A stretch of DNA of 64,000 bases from Vibrio astriarenae (lineage in GTDB: Bacteria; Pseudomonadota; Gammaproteobacteria; Enterobacterales; Vibrionaceae). Positions 18,347 through 27,085 of the stretch are shown one piece after another. A program made the translations under genes and the position numbers. How positions within the stretch are numbered: position 1 is the first letter of the stretch; each line of letters opens with the position of its first letter. Location: positions 930,001-994,000 of the forward strand of contig NZ_CP047476.1 of the NCBI RefSeq assembly GCF_010587385.1, given 5' to 3'. The notes beneath the pieces were generated by a model, which did no database searches, had not been told where the DNA came from, and saw only the letters and a list, made by a program, of their open reading frames with translations.

Positions 18347-18925
18347 ATGAATTTTCTTGCTCACCTACACATCGCTGATCACTGCCAAAGTAGTCTACTA
18401 GGTAACCTTCTTGGTGACTTCGTTAAGGGAGATCCCGATAAGCAGTATCCACAAGCAATTGCAAACGGTATACGTCTGCACCGATTTGTTGATTCTTATA
18501 CCGATTCGCACACTATCGTCAAAAGCAGCAAGCAATGGTTTGAGAAAGAGCAGCGACGCTTTGCGCCCATCGCGTTGGATATGTTTTGGGATCACTGCTT
18601 GGCAAAGCATTGGGGGGAGTTCCATCCAGCGCCATTGAGGGATTTTGTTGAATACTCCGAGCTAATTGTTACGCGGTCACATAAACCATTACCGGAGCGC
18701 TTTACTCAAGTCACGCAACACATGTGGCGAGGACGCTGGCTAGAGTCGTATGCAGATTTTGATAATATTGCTTACGCGCTGCAGCGAATGTCTCAAAGAA
18801 GCCTGAGAATGGGGGTACTGGCCAACTGCGCCGATGGACTCAGTGACCATTATGATCAGCTAGAAGAACAATTTTTCCCGCTTTATCGAGATGTGTTGCA
18901 GCAATCTAAACTGACCCTTCTGTAA
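18347..18925 (+). CDS. acpH: Acyl carrier protein phosphodiesterase AcpH
   Basis: About 192 residues from the ATG at 18347 (MNFLAHLHIAD), which matches the family start and the length of E. coli AcpH; the longer frame from 18287 is unlikely. Visible family features are the GNLLGDFVKG stretch, HRFVDSYTD (metal-binding HD-like motif) and FWDHCLAKHW. The enzyme removes 4'-phosphopantetheine from acyl carrier protein. It overlaps the 3' end of the next gene, which is convergent. Confidence 0.9.
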   Translation: MNFLAHLHIADHCQSSLLGNLLGDFVKGDPDKQYPQAIANGIRLHRFVDSYTDSHTIVKSSKQWFEKEQRRFAPIALDMFWDHCLAKHWGEFHPAPLRDFVEYSELIVTRSHKPLPERFTQVTQHMWRGRWLESYADFDNIAYALQRMSQRSLRMGVLANCADGLSDHYDQLEEQFFPLYRDVLQQSKLTLL

Positions 18926-19190
18926 TTTGGTAGTCGCGTTTGACATGTGTTGTCACTTGACCCCAGACTGAGTGACGCACGCGCTCTTGGTGAGCTTCAA
19001 ACGCTTCTGGAGACGAAAACTCTTCATAGACACTGTAACGATAACGATTCTCTGAACATGGCTCCACTTTGAAAACCAAACACCCTGTTTCTTGTCGAGT
19101 CAGCCTGATATGTTCAGGCAGCTCCCTCAAGACTTGTTCATAGCAAGCGGCTGGAATTTCAATGCTGCCCTGCAAAATCACTTTCGTCAT
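18906..19190 (-). CDS. Antibiotic biosynthesis monooxygenase (ABM) domain protein
   Basis: About 94 residues. The ATG at 19190 follows a strong AGGGAGA site and is preferred over the open frame from 19250. A single ABM ferredoxin-like domain is seen (VILQGSIEIPAACYEQVL, the ETGCLVFKVEP core, and YSVYEEFSSPEAFEAHQ near the C-terminus). Small proteins of this type are quinol monooxygenases or heme-degrading enzymes, but many are uncharacterised. It lies 3' of the cupin gene on the same strand and may share its transcript. Confidence 0.75.
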   Translation of the reverse strand: MTKVILQGSIEIPAACYEQVLRELPEHIRLTRQETGCLVFKVEPCSENRYRYSVYEEFSSPEAFEAHQERVRHSVWGQVTTHVKRDYQITEGSV

Positions 19191-19215
19191 ACTCTCTCCC
19201 TGAAATATGCTAACC

Positions 19216-19533
19216 CTAGTAGAAAACCGCAAGCCAAACCGTTGGCTCATCCAGTGCTGTTGCTAATACCTTATGTCTGGTATGCGCAGGAATGTTGATT
19301 GCATCTCCCGCTTTCAAATGAACCGTTCCACCCTCTTCGAAATCCAAAACACCGTGGCCACTCAACACCATTACCCACTCATGTTCCTCCTGATCATACC
19401 AACCCAACTCTGGTGAGGTGTGCCCGAGTGAAACAATGCGCTCAATCCTCACCTTATCGGAAGTGACAATATTTTCAATCACTTCCAAAGAAAGATCAGT
19501 TGGTAACTGCTCTAATAGATTGTTTGCTTTCAT
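19216..19533 (-). CDS. Small cupin-domain protein
   Basis: About 105 residues from the ATG at 19533. An ATG at 19569 is also in frame but lies in an inverted repeat. A single cupin fold is seen: HTSPELGWYDQEEHEWVMVLSGHGVLDF with possible metal ligands, followed by GDAINIPAHTRHKV. The family includes small dioxygenases and sensors; no specific role can be assigned. An ABM-fold gene follows on the same strand after about 25 bases. Confidence 0.7.
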   Translation of the reverse strand: MKANNLLEQLPTDLSLEVIENIVTSDKVRIERIVSLGHTSPELGWYDQEEHEWVMVLSGHGVLDFEEGGTVHLKAGDAINIPAHTRHKVLATALDEPTVWLAVFY

Positions 19534-19543
19534 ACCTATGCTC

Positions 19544-19563
19544 TCGCTAAAGTCTTTTAGCGA
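19544..19563. promoter_or_regulatory. Inverted repeat overlapping the cupin gene start
   Basis: Arms TCGCTAAA (19544-19551) and TTTAGCGA (19556-19563) surround a 4-base centre. It sits between the two candidate starts of the cupin gene and could be an operator or a leader hairpin. Its role is unknown. Confidence 0.45.
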
Positions 19564-19654
19564 AAGCATAGTCAATAAACGGCAGGTGTAGGGTAAAGAA
19601 TCGCAGGACTTTACGAGATCTAACGTAGAGAAAAAAAGATCCTAATTGATCAAT

Positions 19655-20608
19655 TTACACTGTTAATTGTGTTTTCTCAGCGACTTGTTTGACCGTCTGC
19701 TTGATACTCAGAGAAATTGTGTTAAGCGTCTCTAACTCATCGACAGTAAATGGGTGTTTGAGCACGGTTTCTGCACCGTTGCGTCCAATCACCATAGGAA
19801 GGCTTAACACGACGTTATCCAAACCATACTCTCCTTGAAGCAGCTTCGCAACCGGCAAAACCGATCGCTCGTTGATACTGATCGCCTGAATGATTCGGAA
19901 TACACTCGCGGCAATGCCATGCGTCGTGTTCTGTTTACGCTTGAAGATCTCATATCCTGCCTGCTTTACCGACTCAAGTAGATCATCGGCGTCAATGCGT
20001 GGAATATGTTGGGTATCGCAGTAATAATCTGCGGGCTGGCCCGCGATTGAAATCAGACTTTTCGGGGTAAAACAGTTGCTACCATGTTCGCCAAGAACAT
20101 AACCAAAGACATTTTTCGGATCCAAGTCGACACGATTGGCGACGATGGTCATTAGGCGCGCCGTATCGATTACACAGCCACTGCTGATCACTTTTGAAGG
20201 AACAAAACTTGTATTCTGCGTGATGAAGTGCGCCACGATATCGCAAGGGTTGCTCACCACGATCAAAATAGCGTTAGGCGCGACTTTCTCGATTTGCTTA
20301 GCGATATCGACACCAATTTTACTGTTCACTTCAGCCAGATCTAAACGCGTTTGGCCCTGCTTAATCTGCGCACCGGCGGTAATCACCACAATATCGGCTT
20401 GAACCAATGCCATGTAGTCATCGGTTGGCACAATATGCGTGTTTTTTGAGAAAGTGAGTGCTGCGGTATGACGGAAGTCGAAGACCTCTCCTTCAGCACG
20501 CTTGAGATTGTTGTCTAGTAAGACAAGCTCACTGACACTTCCCATTGTCAGCAAGTAGTTACAAATGCCAACACCCACGGCACCAGCGCCAATAACCCCA
20601 ATTTTCAT
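19655..20608 (-). CDS. Lactate/malate dehydrogenase family 2-hydroxyacid dehydrogenase
   Basis: About 317 residues from the ATG at 20608, which has AGGGA seven bases upstream. It shows the NAD-binding GAGAVGVG (7-14), an Asp at the end of strand 2 (VLLDNN), a substrate loop AGAQIKQGQTRLDL (78-91), catalytic His175 in GEHGSN, and Asp148/Arg151-like residues in CVIDTARL. The loop position that is Gln in lactate dehydrogenase and Arg in malate dehydrogenase is Ile82 here. It is therefore probably an L-2-hydroxyacid dehydrogenase of other specificity, perhaps hydroxyisocaproate-like. Cytoplasmic; stands alone. Confidence 0.75.
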   Translation of the reverse strand: MKIGVIGAGAVGVGICNYLLTMGSVSELVLLDNNLKRAEGEVFDFRHTAALTFSKNTHIVPTDDYMALVQADIVVITAGAQIKQGQTRLDLAEVNSKIGVDIAKQIEKVAPNAILIVVSNPCDIVAHFITQNTSFVPSKVISSGCVIDTARLMTIVANRVDLDPKNVFGYVLGEHGSNCFTPKSLISIAGQPADYYCDTQHIPRIDADDLLESVKQAGYEIFKRKQNTTHGIAASVFRIIQAISINERSVLPVAKLLQGEYGLDNVVLSLPMVIGRNGAETVLKHPFTVDELETLNTISLSIKQTVKQVAEKTQLTV

Positions 20609-20677
20609 GAATCTATCCCTGATTACTTTATGTAGAACATCATGGTAACACATTGCCGGATGGGTGCTATTAATCAC

Positions 20678-21027
20678 TGGTTATTCGCATAATTTACGAG
20701 CGAATAGTCTGATTAATTGTATCGGAAGAGGTAAATAGGTAAATAAAATGAGCATTTGACCAACACAAAACACACCTCTAATTAACAATGTATTTGCAAG
20801 CTATGAAACTGGAAAAAATTTTAAATTTAGTTAAATGCACTACCCCAGGGGCAAAATGTTAGATAAATAGACCAAAATTGATTGCCATCACACTTTTAAA
20901 CTAGAAGCAATTATCGTTCTGTGTAGCACAATGCTTCACAACGAATGGCCTCGTACTATTTTACTAGTACGGATATTCCTGTTAGGTTTCGCACTTCCTG
21001 TTAAAAATGTTGTACGGAGACACCATT
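20678..21027. other. Intergenic region upstream of abgT
   Basis: About 350 AT-rich bases between divergent genes with no open frame worth calling. It holds an inverted repeat at about 20951-20970 (CGTACT...AGTACG), and the final bases carry the abgT ribosome site. Promoters for both genes must lie here, but none was resolved with confidence. Confidence 0.5.
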
Positions 21028-22593
21028 GTGAGTGATGCACAAGCACAAGCGCAACCACAGCCTAGCAGTTCGGGCGTGATTGGCTTTATTGAAAGAGCTG
21101 GTAAAAAAATCCCTGATCCCGTGATCATCTTCATGTTCCTATTTGCATTTAGCATTGTGCTAACAGCAATGATCGGCGGCCTTCAGTTTGAAGCGCTCGG
21201 TGCAGATGGCGGTATGATTCAGTACTCGATCAAGAGCATGACTGACACAGAGAGCGTCCGTTGGTTGTTCGACAACGCGATTCTAGCCAACTGGTTGGGC
21301 TTCGGTGGCGGCGTATTGGGTGTCATCCTAATCGTGATGCTGGGTGTGGGTGTGGCTGAGAACTCAGGCATGCTAGCTGCTGTGATCAAGAAAGTCGGTC
21401 TTCGCATCAATGACAAATACCTTCCAGTTTTAGTTGTCTTTTTGGGTATTATGAGCTCGATTGCGACTGACGCAGGCTATCTTGTTCTTATCCCTCTAGC
21501 AGGTATGCTCTACGCAGGCCTTGGCAAGAACCCACTTATCGGTATGGCTGCAGCATTCGCAGGTGTATCAGCGGGTTTCAGTGCTAACCTAATTCCAGCG
21601 ACACCTGTCGATGTCATTATCGGTGCAAACGCTCGCATCTTTGCAGAAGCACAAGGTATTCCGTTTGAAGCTGCAGATGGTCGTGAACTCAACCCTGCGA
21701 CGATGCACTATTACTTTATCCTGATATCTACATTCCTGCTAGCAGGTGTCGGTGCGTGGGTAACAGCAAAATTTGTTGCTCCTCGCCTTGAAAAAATGGA
21801 ATACACGATTCCTGAAGATATCGGTTTAGAGAACTTTGCAGTAAGCGATGCTGAAAATCGTGGCCTAAAAGCAGCTGGTATCGGCCTTATCGTCTCTCTT
21901 CTGATTATTGCTGGACTTGCTATCGGGCCCCTTGCGACTTACACCAACGAAGCAGGTCGTGAAGTAACCCCATACTTGGACAACGTAATCATTCTTATTG
22001 CACTTGTATTTACGATCGTGGGTGCATTCTATGGCTTCGCTGTAGGTAAGTTTAAGAATGTTCAAGATGTTGTAACCTCAATGGTTAAGCAAATGAACAC
22101 GATGGGTTACGTTTTGGTTCTAACGTTCTTCTGTTATAACTTCCTTGCGTTGATGAGTTACTCAGGTCTTGGTACCTATGTCACTTACTTAGGTGCTAGC
22201 TTCCTAGAGATGCTTGGTCTACAACAGTTCCCTATTTTGCTGATCATCGGTTTCATTGTAGTAACGGGTATCATCAACTTGTTCGTAGGCGGCCTAACTT
22301 CAAAGTGGATGCTTCTTGGTCCAATCTTTGTACCGATGCTATACCAAGTAAACCCAGATATGACGCCTGACATGGTAGCAGCAGCTTACCGCGTAGCGGA
22401 TTCATCCACCAACATCATCACACCAATGATGACGTATGCGGGTGTTATCCTAGCGTTCATGCGTAAATACAAGCCAGAGCTAAGCTTTGGTGACGTTATC
22501 GCGATGATGGTGCCGTACTCAGTGGCATTCCTACTGTCTTGGACAGCACTACTTATCGGTTTCTTCACATTCGGTATCCCACTAGGTTTCTAA
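21028..22593 (+). CDS. abgT: AbgT-family transporter
   Basis: About 521 residues from the GTG at 21028, which has CGGAGA seven bases upstream; an ATG at 21007 is the alternative. It is a multi-helix protein with AbgT hallmarks: IERAGKKIPDPVIIFMFLFAF at the N-terminus, SSIATDAGYLVLIPLAGMLYAGLGKNP, and the GVSAGFSANLIPATPVDVIIGANA hairpin. E. coli AbgT imports p-aminobenzoyl-glutamate, and some relatives export sulfonamides. No abgA or abgB hydrolase genes adjoin it, so the substrate is uncertain. A strong terminator follows. Confidence 0.88.
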   Translation: MSDAQAQAQPQPSSSGVIGFIERAGKKIPDPVIIFMFLFAFSIVLTAMIGGLQFEALGADGGMIQYSIKSMTDTESVRWLFDNAILANWLGFGGGVLGVILIVMLGVGVAENSGMLAAVIKKVGLRINDKYLPVLVVFLGIMSSIATDAGYLVLIPLAGMLYAGLGKNPLIGMAAAFAGVSAGFSANLIPATPVDVIIGANARIFAEAQGIPFEAADGRELNPATMHYYFILISTFLLAGVGAWVTAKFVAPRLEKMEYTIPEDIGLENFAVSDAENRGLKAAGIGLIVSLLIIAGLAIGPLATYTNEAGREVTPYLDNVIILIALVFTIVGAFYGFAVGKFKNVQDVVTSMVKQMNTMGYVLVLTFFCYNFLALMSYSGLGTYVTYLGASFLEMLGLQQFPILLIIGFIVVTGIINLFVGGLTSKWMLLGPIFVPMLYQVNPDMTPDMVAAAYRVADSSTNIITPMMTYAGVILAFMRKYKPELSFGDVIAMMVPYSVAFLLSWTALLIGFFTFGIPLGF

Positions 22594-22619
22594 TCTAGTT
22601 ACAAATACCTGATGAAAAC

Positions 22620-22654
22620 AAAGCCCTCGACTTCGCAAGAAGTGAGGGCTTTTT
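22620..22654 (+). terminator. Intrinsic terminator after abgT
   Basis: The stem AAAGCCCTC (22620-22628) pairs with 22644-22652. An inner ACTTC/GAAGT stem with a GCAA tetraloop and a trailing T-run complete it. Confidence 0.9.
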
Positions 22655-22683
22655 CGTTTAGTATTTACGAAGAATATCGAAAT

Positions 22684-23526
22684 CTATTTGCTAGAGGCAC
22701 AATAGCCAAACCTGGCAAGGTAATGCCAAACCTTTTTCACATCCTGCTCATCGTAACCTTGTCTGGTCACCGCTAATCCTATGAGCAGTGGGTTTACAAC
22801 CCCTTCACTAGCAATCTCTTTCGCCAATTCAATATACTGCTGCCCACGATAGTCTGGATGGGCGCTCATCTCATCGATACTCAGCTCGAAACCTTGATGC
22901 CAACGAACTGGGACACCTAATTGGCGTGCGTGCTTCTCAATATCTGTTCCTCGGTAGACAGGATCAAGCACCACGCACGCGATGTCATCTTTCACAGAGA
23001 CTTCACCATGGATATGCGCCTCAATGTAATCATCCAACCTGTCTTGATCGTCCGAGAGGGCCTTCTCTATCAAAACATCAAGCCCCCTTGATACCGCAAA
23101 ATCTTCTGGCTCAAAGAAGCTATCCGGATAACAAAATGTTGTACGCTCCAATACTTGAGGTTTTAGCTCAAAATACGCCGAGCCAAATCTTGGGGATGCT
23201 CCCATACCATACTGGCGATAGTTCAGCGCCCCATATTTAGGCCTCAAACACTCTGCGGCTTGGTCATAAGCACCATCAAACACTCGCTGTTCCCAAAGCC
23301 AGCGCTCTCCACCTTGATACGCTGTCAGGCCACCATTGCTGGTTCCGGTTTCAAATTGAGATTTTAGAAAGCCATCGTCAGCGATTGCTGCCAGCAAAGG
23401 CTTACCTGTAGCAGTCAACCTATCAGGGTGGAAATTTATGGTGACACTGTGACCTTTCGAGTATTCACCTCCCACTGATTTACTCTTAATATTCGCTAAC
23501 GCTTGTTCCACCGCATTTTGACTCAT
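22684..23526 (-). CDS. DUF3626 domain protein
   Basis: 280 residues matching the DUF3626 family, with the conserved segments VTINFHPDRL (near 27-36), FETGTSNGGLTAYQGGERWLWEQRVF (57-82) and YGALNYRQYGMGASPRFGSAYFEL (104-127). The family is soluble, without signal or membrane segments, and its function is unknown. An AGGAGA site precedes the ATG. The NFHPDR and GGxRxxWE residues suggest a nucleotide- or ADP-ribose-related enzyme, but this is only an impression. It is followed on the same strand by a DUF3147 gene upstream of it by 23 bases. Confidence 0.75.
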   Translation of the reverse strand: MSQNAVEQALANIKSKSVGGEYSKGHSVTINFHPDRLTATGKPLLAAIADDGFLKSQFETGTSNGGLTAYQGGERWLWEQRVFDGAYDQAAECLRPKYGALNYRQYGMGASPRFGSAYFELKPQVLERTTFCYPDSFFEPEDFAVSRGLDVLIEKALSDDQDRLDDYIEAHIHGEVSVKDDIACVVLDPVYRGTDIEKHARQLGVPVRWHQGFELSIDEMSAHPDYRGQQYIELAKEIASEGVVNPLLIGLAVTRQGYDEQDVKKVWHYLARFGYCASSK

Positions 23527-23549
23527 TCATTCTCCTAAGCTGCTAAAAA

Positions 23550-23903
23550 TCATAAGATTAGATCAACACCAAATGAACGCGCAACCACTACCACCACCCA
23601 AAAACAAAACAGTGAGACAAACGCACAGACAAATAGGCTAAACCAAAAAGATAACTTTCCTAGCAGATAGGGAAACAACAAAAACATCGGTAGGGTTGGT
23701 ATGACATACCAAAAGGTATAGTAGGCGTGATTTGCCAGCTTCTCTTGCCCTTGGCCCTCTATATACATCCAAATTAACGCTAAAATGGTGACCATAGGCA
23801 ACGCCGCCACCAGAGCGCCCAACTTATCGCTGCGCTTAGCAATCTCCGAAACTAAAACAATAATCGATGCAGTCGCAAACAGCTTAATTACAATCCAAAG
23901 CAT
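23550..23903 (-). CDS. DUF3147 family membrane protein
   Basis: 117 residues with four predicted membrane helices (residues about 3-20, 27-47, 62-83 and 87-110). The start MLWIVIKLFATASIIVLVSEIAKRSDKLGALVAALP matches the DUF3147 family of small inner-membrane proteins of unknown role. The DUF3626 gene begins 23 bases after its stop, so the two are probably co-transcribed. Confidence 0.75.
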   Translation of the reverse strand: MLWIVIKLFATASIIVLVSEIAKRSDKLGALVAALPMVTILALIWMYIEGQGQEKLANHAYYTFWYVIPTLPMFLLFPYLLGKLSFWFSLFVCAFVSLFCFWVVVVVARSFGVDLIL

Positions 23904-23996
23904 GCCGCCTCCAATAACGTTTGAGTCTCTTCTATTGTAGGAGAAGGGGCTCTATTATTTGAGAAACAGCGGATGTAAGGTTCTGAGAACATTAAT

Positions 23997-24027
23997 AACC
24001 CGATGACTTTGGTTCGGTCATCGGGTT
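23997..24027. terminator. Terminator after the iolG gene
   Basis: An 11-bp stem (23997-24007 with 24017-24027; AACCCGATGAC) with a 9-base loop. On the minus strand it is followed by ATTAAT, giving a modest terminator 11 bases beyond the iolG stop. Confidence 0.7.
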
Positions 24028-24037
24028 GTCTCTTTGC

Positions 24038-25027
24038 TTATGAGACAATAACCGTCTGTTTTGTCGTCATAGAATCAAGCGCTTTTTCAGCAAGGTTGAG
24101 GGCGAGCTCGCCATCTAATCCAGTGCAGCTTGGTGCAGCACCGTTCAACACATCAACAAAGTGCTGCCATTCAGAGACGTAGGCTTGATGATAACGCTGC
24201 AAAAAGAAGTGTTCAGGGTTCGCTCGCTGCTGCCCTTGCTCGGCACTCAGTGTTACAAGATTCTCCAAAGCGTTTCCAACTTGGAGCATGCCCTTTTCTC
24301 CATGGACTTCGACACGTTGATCATAACCGTAGCCAGAGCGGCGACTATTGTGAATCGTCGCCATCGCGCCTGACGGAAATTCCATCACAATGACGCTAGT
24401 ATCTATGTCTCCCACTTCTCCAATTTCTGGGTCGACCATACAACTACCATGAGCAGAAATTGAAACGGGATCCTCGCCGAGAATAAACCGAGCCATATCT
24501 AAATCATGAATCGACATGTCTCTGAACATGCCACCGGACGTCTTAGCGTATTGTGCTGGCGGTGGCGCCGGATCTCGCGAAGTAATAATGACACTAGCAG
24601 GAGCACCAATCTTTCCGTTATTTAACGCCTTTTTAAGCGCGTTGAACTGTGGATCAAAACGGCGGTTAAAGCCCAGTAAAAATGGAACTTGATGTTCCTC
24701 GACCACGCCAAGACAATCTCGTACTCGACTTAAATCGAGATCAATCGGCTTTTCACAGAAGATAGCTTTACCGGCTTTTGCAGCCATTTCGATATAGTCT
24801 GCGTGAGTGTCGGTTGCAGAGCAAATAGCCACTGCATCCACCTTCGGATCATCAAAGGCTTGTTCGACAGTCTGACGTATAACACCGGGGTATTCATGGC
24901 AGAACTGCTCAGCAAACACATCGTAAGGCTCAACTAATGAATAGAGACAAGTGTTGGGATGATTAGCAATGTTAGTAGCATGCACTTGACCGATACGGCC
25001 AGCACCAAACAGTGCGATATTAAACAT
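24038..25027 (-). CDS. iolG: Inositol 2-dehydrogenase IolG
   Basis: 329 residues of the Gfo/Idh/MocA family. The N-terminal Rossmann motif GAGRIGQVHA (8-17), the conserved CEKPIDLD (90-97) and the catalytic region DMSIHDLDMARFI are visible. It oxidises myo-inositol to 2-keto-myo-inositol (scyllo-inosose) with NAD, the first step of inositol breakdown. An AGGAG site lies eight bases before the ATG. The isomerase gene starts upstream on the same strand. A second family member at 29967-31142 may act on another inositol stereoisomer, so the assignment of the two could be exchanged. Confidence 0.85.
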   Translation of the reverse strand: MFNIALFGAGRIGQVHATNIANHPNTCLYSLVEPYDVFAEQFCHEYPGVIRQTVEQAFDDPKVDAVAICSATDTHADYIEMAAKAGKAIFCEKPIDLDLSRVRDCLGVVEEHQVPFLLGFNRRFDPQFNALKKALNNGKIGAPASVIITSRDPAPPPAQYAKTSGGMFRDMSIHDLDMARFILGEDPVSISAHGSCMVDPEIGEVGDIDTSVIVMEFPSGAMATIHNSRRSGYGYDQRVEVHGEKGMLQVGNALENLVTLSAEQGQQRANPEHFFLQRYHQAYVSEWQHFVDVLNGAAPSCTGLDGELALNLAEKALDSMTTKQTVIVS

Positions 25028-25125
25028 AGGATGCTCCTATTTTAAGGCTATTTGGGACGTTAATATTTTCTAATACCGAACAGTACTCACGTCCTACGGT
25101 TCAAATTAAATCAATAAATTAACCT

Positions 25126-25950
25126 TTAGAATAGGCGTTTCATCCCCGCTAGCATGTCACTTGCGATATCGTGATAATCCCCTTCCCATAACTGGTCATT
25201 GAGGTATTCTCCTGAGTAAAATCCCTCATAACCCGTCTGACGAATCGCATCAACCCACTCTTTTAGTGGGATCTCTCCTTGCCCAATAATATGGCCACGC
25301 AACTCTCGCTCATCAGGCCAAGCTTCTGATTCAGCAGGGCGAGCACCATCCGAAATATGCACGTTGTAGATCAGTGAGGGGTCAATCGCGGCCACCTGCT
25401 CTAAAGAGGCGCCCCTACATGCCCAGAGATGCCAAGTATCAAGAACAAATCCAAAGTTATCGCGCCCAACGGCATCATGCAGGCGGTAATAGTCCTCAAG
25501 CTTAGCGATAGGTGTCCAAGCGGCACCTTCATATTGAAAGCGGATCCCGAAATTTTTCCCAATATCAGCAATTTGACGGATGTTCTGAGCCGTCAATTCG
25601 ATATTTTGTTGTTTAGTCAGCCCATTTAGCCCCTCAAACGCGTTCAGTTGTATGGTAGGAGCACCCACTTCATTGGCAAAACGACACAGAAATTCCGTAT
25701 CAGAAAATAGCTTGGCTTTACGCTCCTTGTCGGTCACTTCTATCGCCCCGATAATGTCGATCGCAGTCGCCTCAATGCCAAACTCCTCCATTCTCAATCG
25801 AAGCTGAGAAGCCGTTAGTCCGGCATTGATATAGCGCCAAAGCTTTTCCGTATGGATCTCTAAACCTTGATAACCCGTTTCTTTCGCTAAACGAACATCA
25901 GAAAGGATATTGCTGTGCAGTGAGCACATTCCGTGAAGTGCAAAACGCAT
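25126..25950 (-). CDS. Sugar-phosphate isomerase/epimerase family protein (IolI/IolH-like)
   Basis: About 274 residues from the ATG at 25950, which has AGAGG seven bases upstream. An AP-endonuclease-2-type TIM barrel is indicated by GYQGLEIHTEKLW near the start, NFGFVLDTWHLW in the middle, NVHISDG (about 195), and the closing GYEGFYSGEYLN. In inositol clusters such proteins are inosose isomerases (IolI) or accessory enzymes (IolH). It shares the strand with iolG and is probably transcribed with it from the operator-bearing region at 26011. Confidence 0.75.
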   Translation of the reverse strand: MRFALHGMCSLHSNILSDVRLAKETGYQGLEIHTEKLWRYINAGLTASQLRLRMEEFGIEATAIDIIGAIEVTDKERKAKLFSDTEFLCRFANEVGAPTIQLNAFEGLNGLTKQQNIELTAQNIRQIADIGKNFGIRFQYEGAAWTPIAKLEDYYRLHDAVGRDNFGFVLDTWHLWACRGASLEQVAAIDPSLIYNVHISDGARPAESEAWPDERELRGHIIGQGEIPLKEWVDAIRQTGYEGFYSGEYLNDQLWEGDYHDIASDMLAGMKRLF

Positions 25951-26010
25951 GGGGGTAACCTCTTTGTTTGCCCTCTCGCACATTAAATCAAAATAGTGTG
26001 AATCTATTTC

Positions 26011-26026
26011 TTAAAATGCATTTTCA
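26011..26026. promoter_or_regulatory. Candidate IolR operator (TTAAAATGCATTTTCA)
   Basis: A 16-bp near-palindrome with a perfect 12-bp core, upstream of the isomerase-iolG unit. It fits the TGAAAA-N4-TTTTCA pattern repeated three times upstream of iolE and the transporter, which suggests one regulator for both. Confidence 0.55.
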
Positions 26027-26171
26027 GGCTTTATTGTTTAAATAAAAGCCGAACGAAACCCCAGCCCTATTCTTCAATAGTACTCATTAGCGGTTTAACG
26101 GGGAGAGTTGCCAATATAGAATTTAAACTGACAACTTGATCTTGGTTCCCAAAATTTCGTTCAGATGGAGT

Positions 26172-27008
26172 TTACTTTACTTCTTGGCAAATAAGACTAA
26201 CGGCTAGAGTTTGCGCTAAATACATCGAAGCACTCAACGAACGGAAGCCCATTAACTCACCTTCTTGTACCTCAAAACAGACTTCCATTTTACTGCCATG
26301 TGGCGTCATCTGATTATCGGTGATGCATACGATAGGTACGTTCTTTTGACACGCTTCATCGATGAGCTCACTGGTCTCTTGTGCATAAGGGGCGTAGGTG
26401 ATCGCGAAAAGCACGTCATTTTCATTCATGCGGCGTGTCAGGGGTGAAAGCATTCCCCCGTGATCATCCAATAGCACTACGTCTTTGTCAGACTTCATTA
26501 GAGCGTACCAAAGATAAAATGCAACAGGGTAAGCGCGGCGTGTACCTTGGATGTAGATAGTCTTGGCTTTATCCATAACGGCCACTGCACGCTCGAGTTT
26601 CTGCGGTGAAACCGACAATTGCAGTTGCTCTAGCGCTTCAATATTGGCATGCCCGAAGTCTTGGAAGATCGCCTGTGGCGCATCTTGAGGCACATCTTCC
26701 ATTTCACGAGCTTTACGAACTCGCTCTTTATAATCTCTAGGTCGATTTAAGTACTGCTCACGGAATAAGGCCTGCATGGAAGAAAAACCATCAAAGCCCA
26801 TCGCATTGGAAAAGCGGCTCAACGTGGAAAGCGGCACATTCGCTTGCTTTGCAATCGTCGCCATCGTTTCAACAGCAACGAGCATAGGCTGCTCGGTAAC
26901 AAAATTGGCGACTTGTTGTAAACGGCTACTTAATCCATCGTAGCGCTTAGAAATTAACTCTTTAAGAGTATCTAAGTCTTGCGGTGCACCCACTTCTAAA
27001 TCCATCAT
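26172..27008 (-). CDS. RpiR-family regulator of inositol catabolism (IolR type)
   Basis: 278 residues. An N-terminal RpiR helix-turn-helix (residues about 10-85, with TMATIAKQANVPLSTLSRFSNAMGFDGFSSMQ) is followed by a SIS sugar-phosphate-binding domain (about 120-260, KTIYIQGTRRAYPVAFYLWYALMK). Proteobacterial iol clusters are often controlled by RpiR-type IolR, which senses a phosphorylated intermediate of the pathway. Located inside the cluster, it is the obvious candidate to bind the repeated palindromes. Unrelated to the DeoR-type IolR of Bacillus. Confidence 0.85.
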   Translation of the reverse strand: MMDLEVGAPQDLDTLKELISKRYDGLSSRLQQVANFVTEQPMLVAVETMATIAKQANVPLSTLSRFSNAMGFDGFSSMQALFREQYLNRPRDYKERVRKAREMEDVPQDAPQAIFQDFGHANIEALEQLQLSVSPQKLERAVAVMDKAKTIYIQGTRRAYPVAFYLWYALMKSDKDVVLLDDHGGMLSPLTRRMNENDVLFAITYAPYAQETSELIDEACQKNVPIVCITDNQMTPHGSKMEVCFEVQEGELMGFRSLSASMYLAQTLAVSLICQEVK

Positions 27009-27047
27009 TTAAACTGCTCTCCCTTATATTACCGAATGCAGCGAATA

Positions 27048-27083
27048 AATAAACTGTCCCCAATCAAAGCGTTGGGGACTTTA
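27048..27083 (-). terminator. Terminator after iolJ
   Basis: On the minus strand an 8-bp stem (GTCCCCAA, arms 27056-27063 and 27072-27079) with an 8-base loop is followed by AGTTTATTTATT. It separates iolJ from the regulator gene. Confidence 0.8.
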
Positions 27084-27085
27084 TT

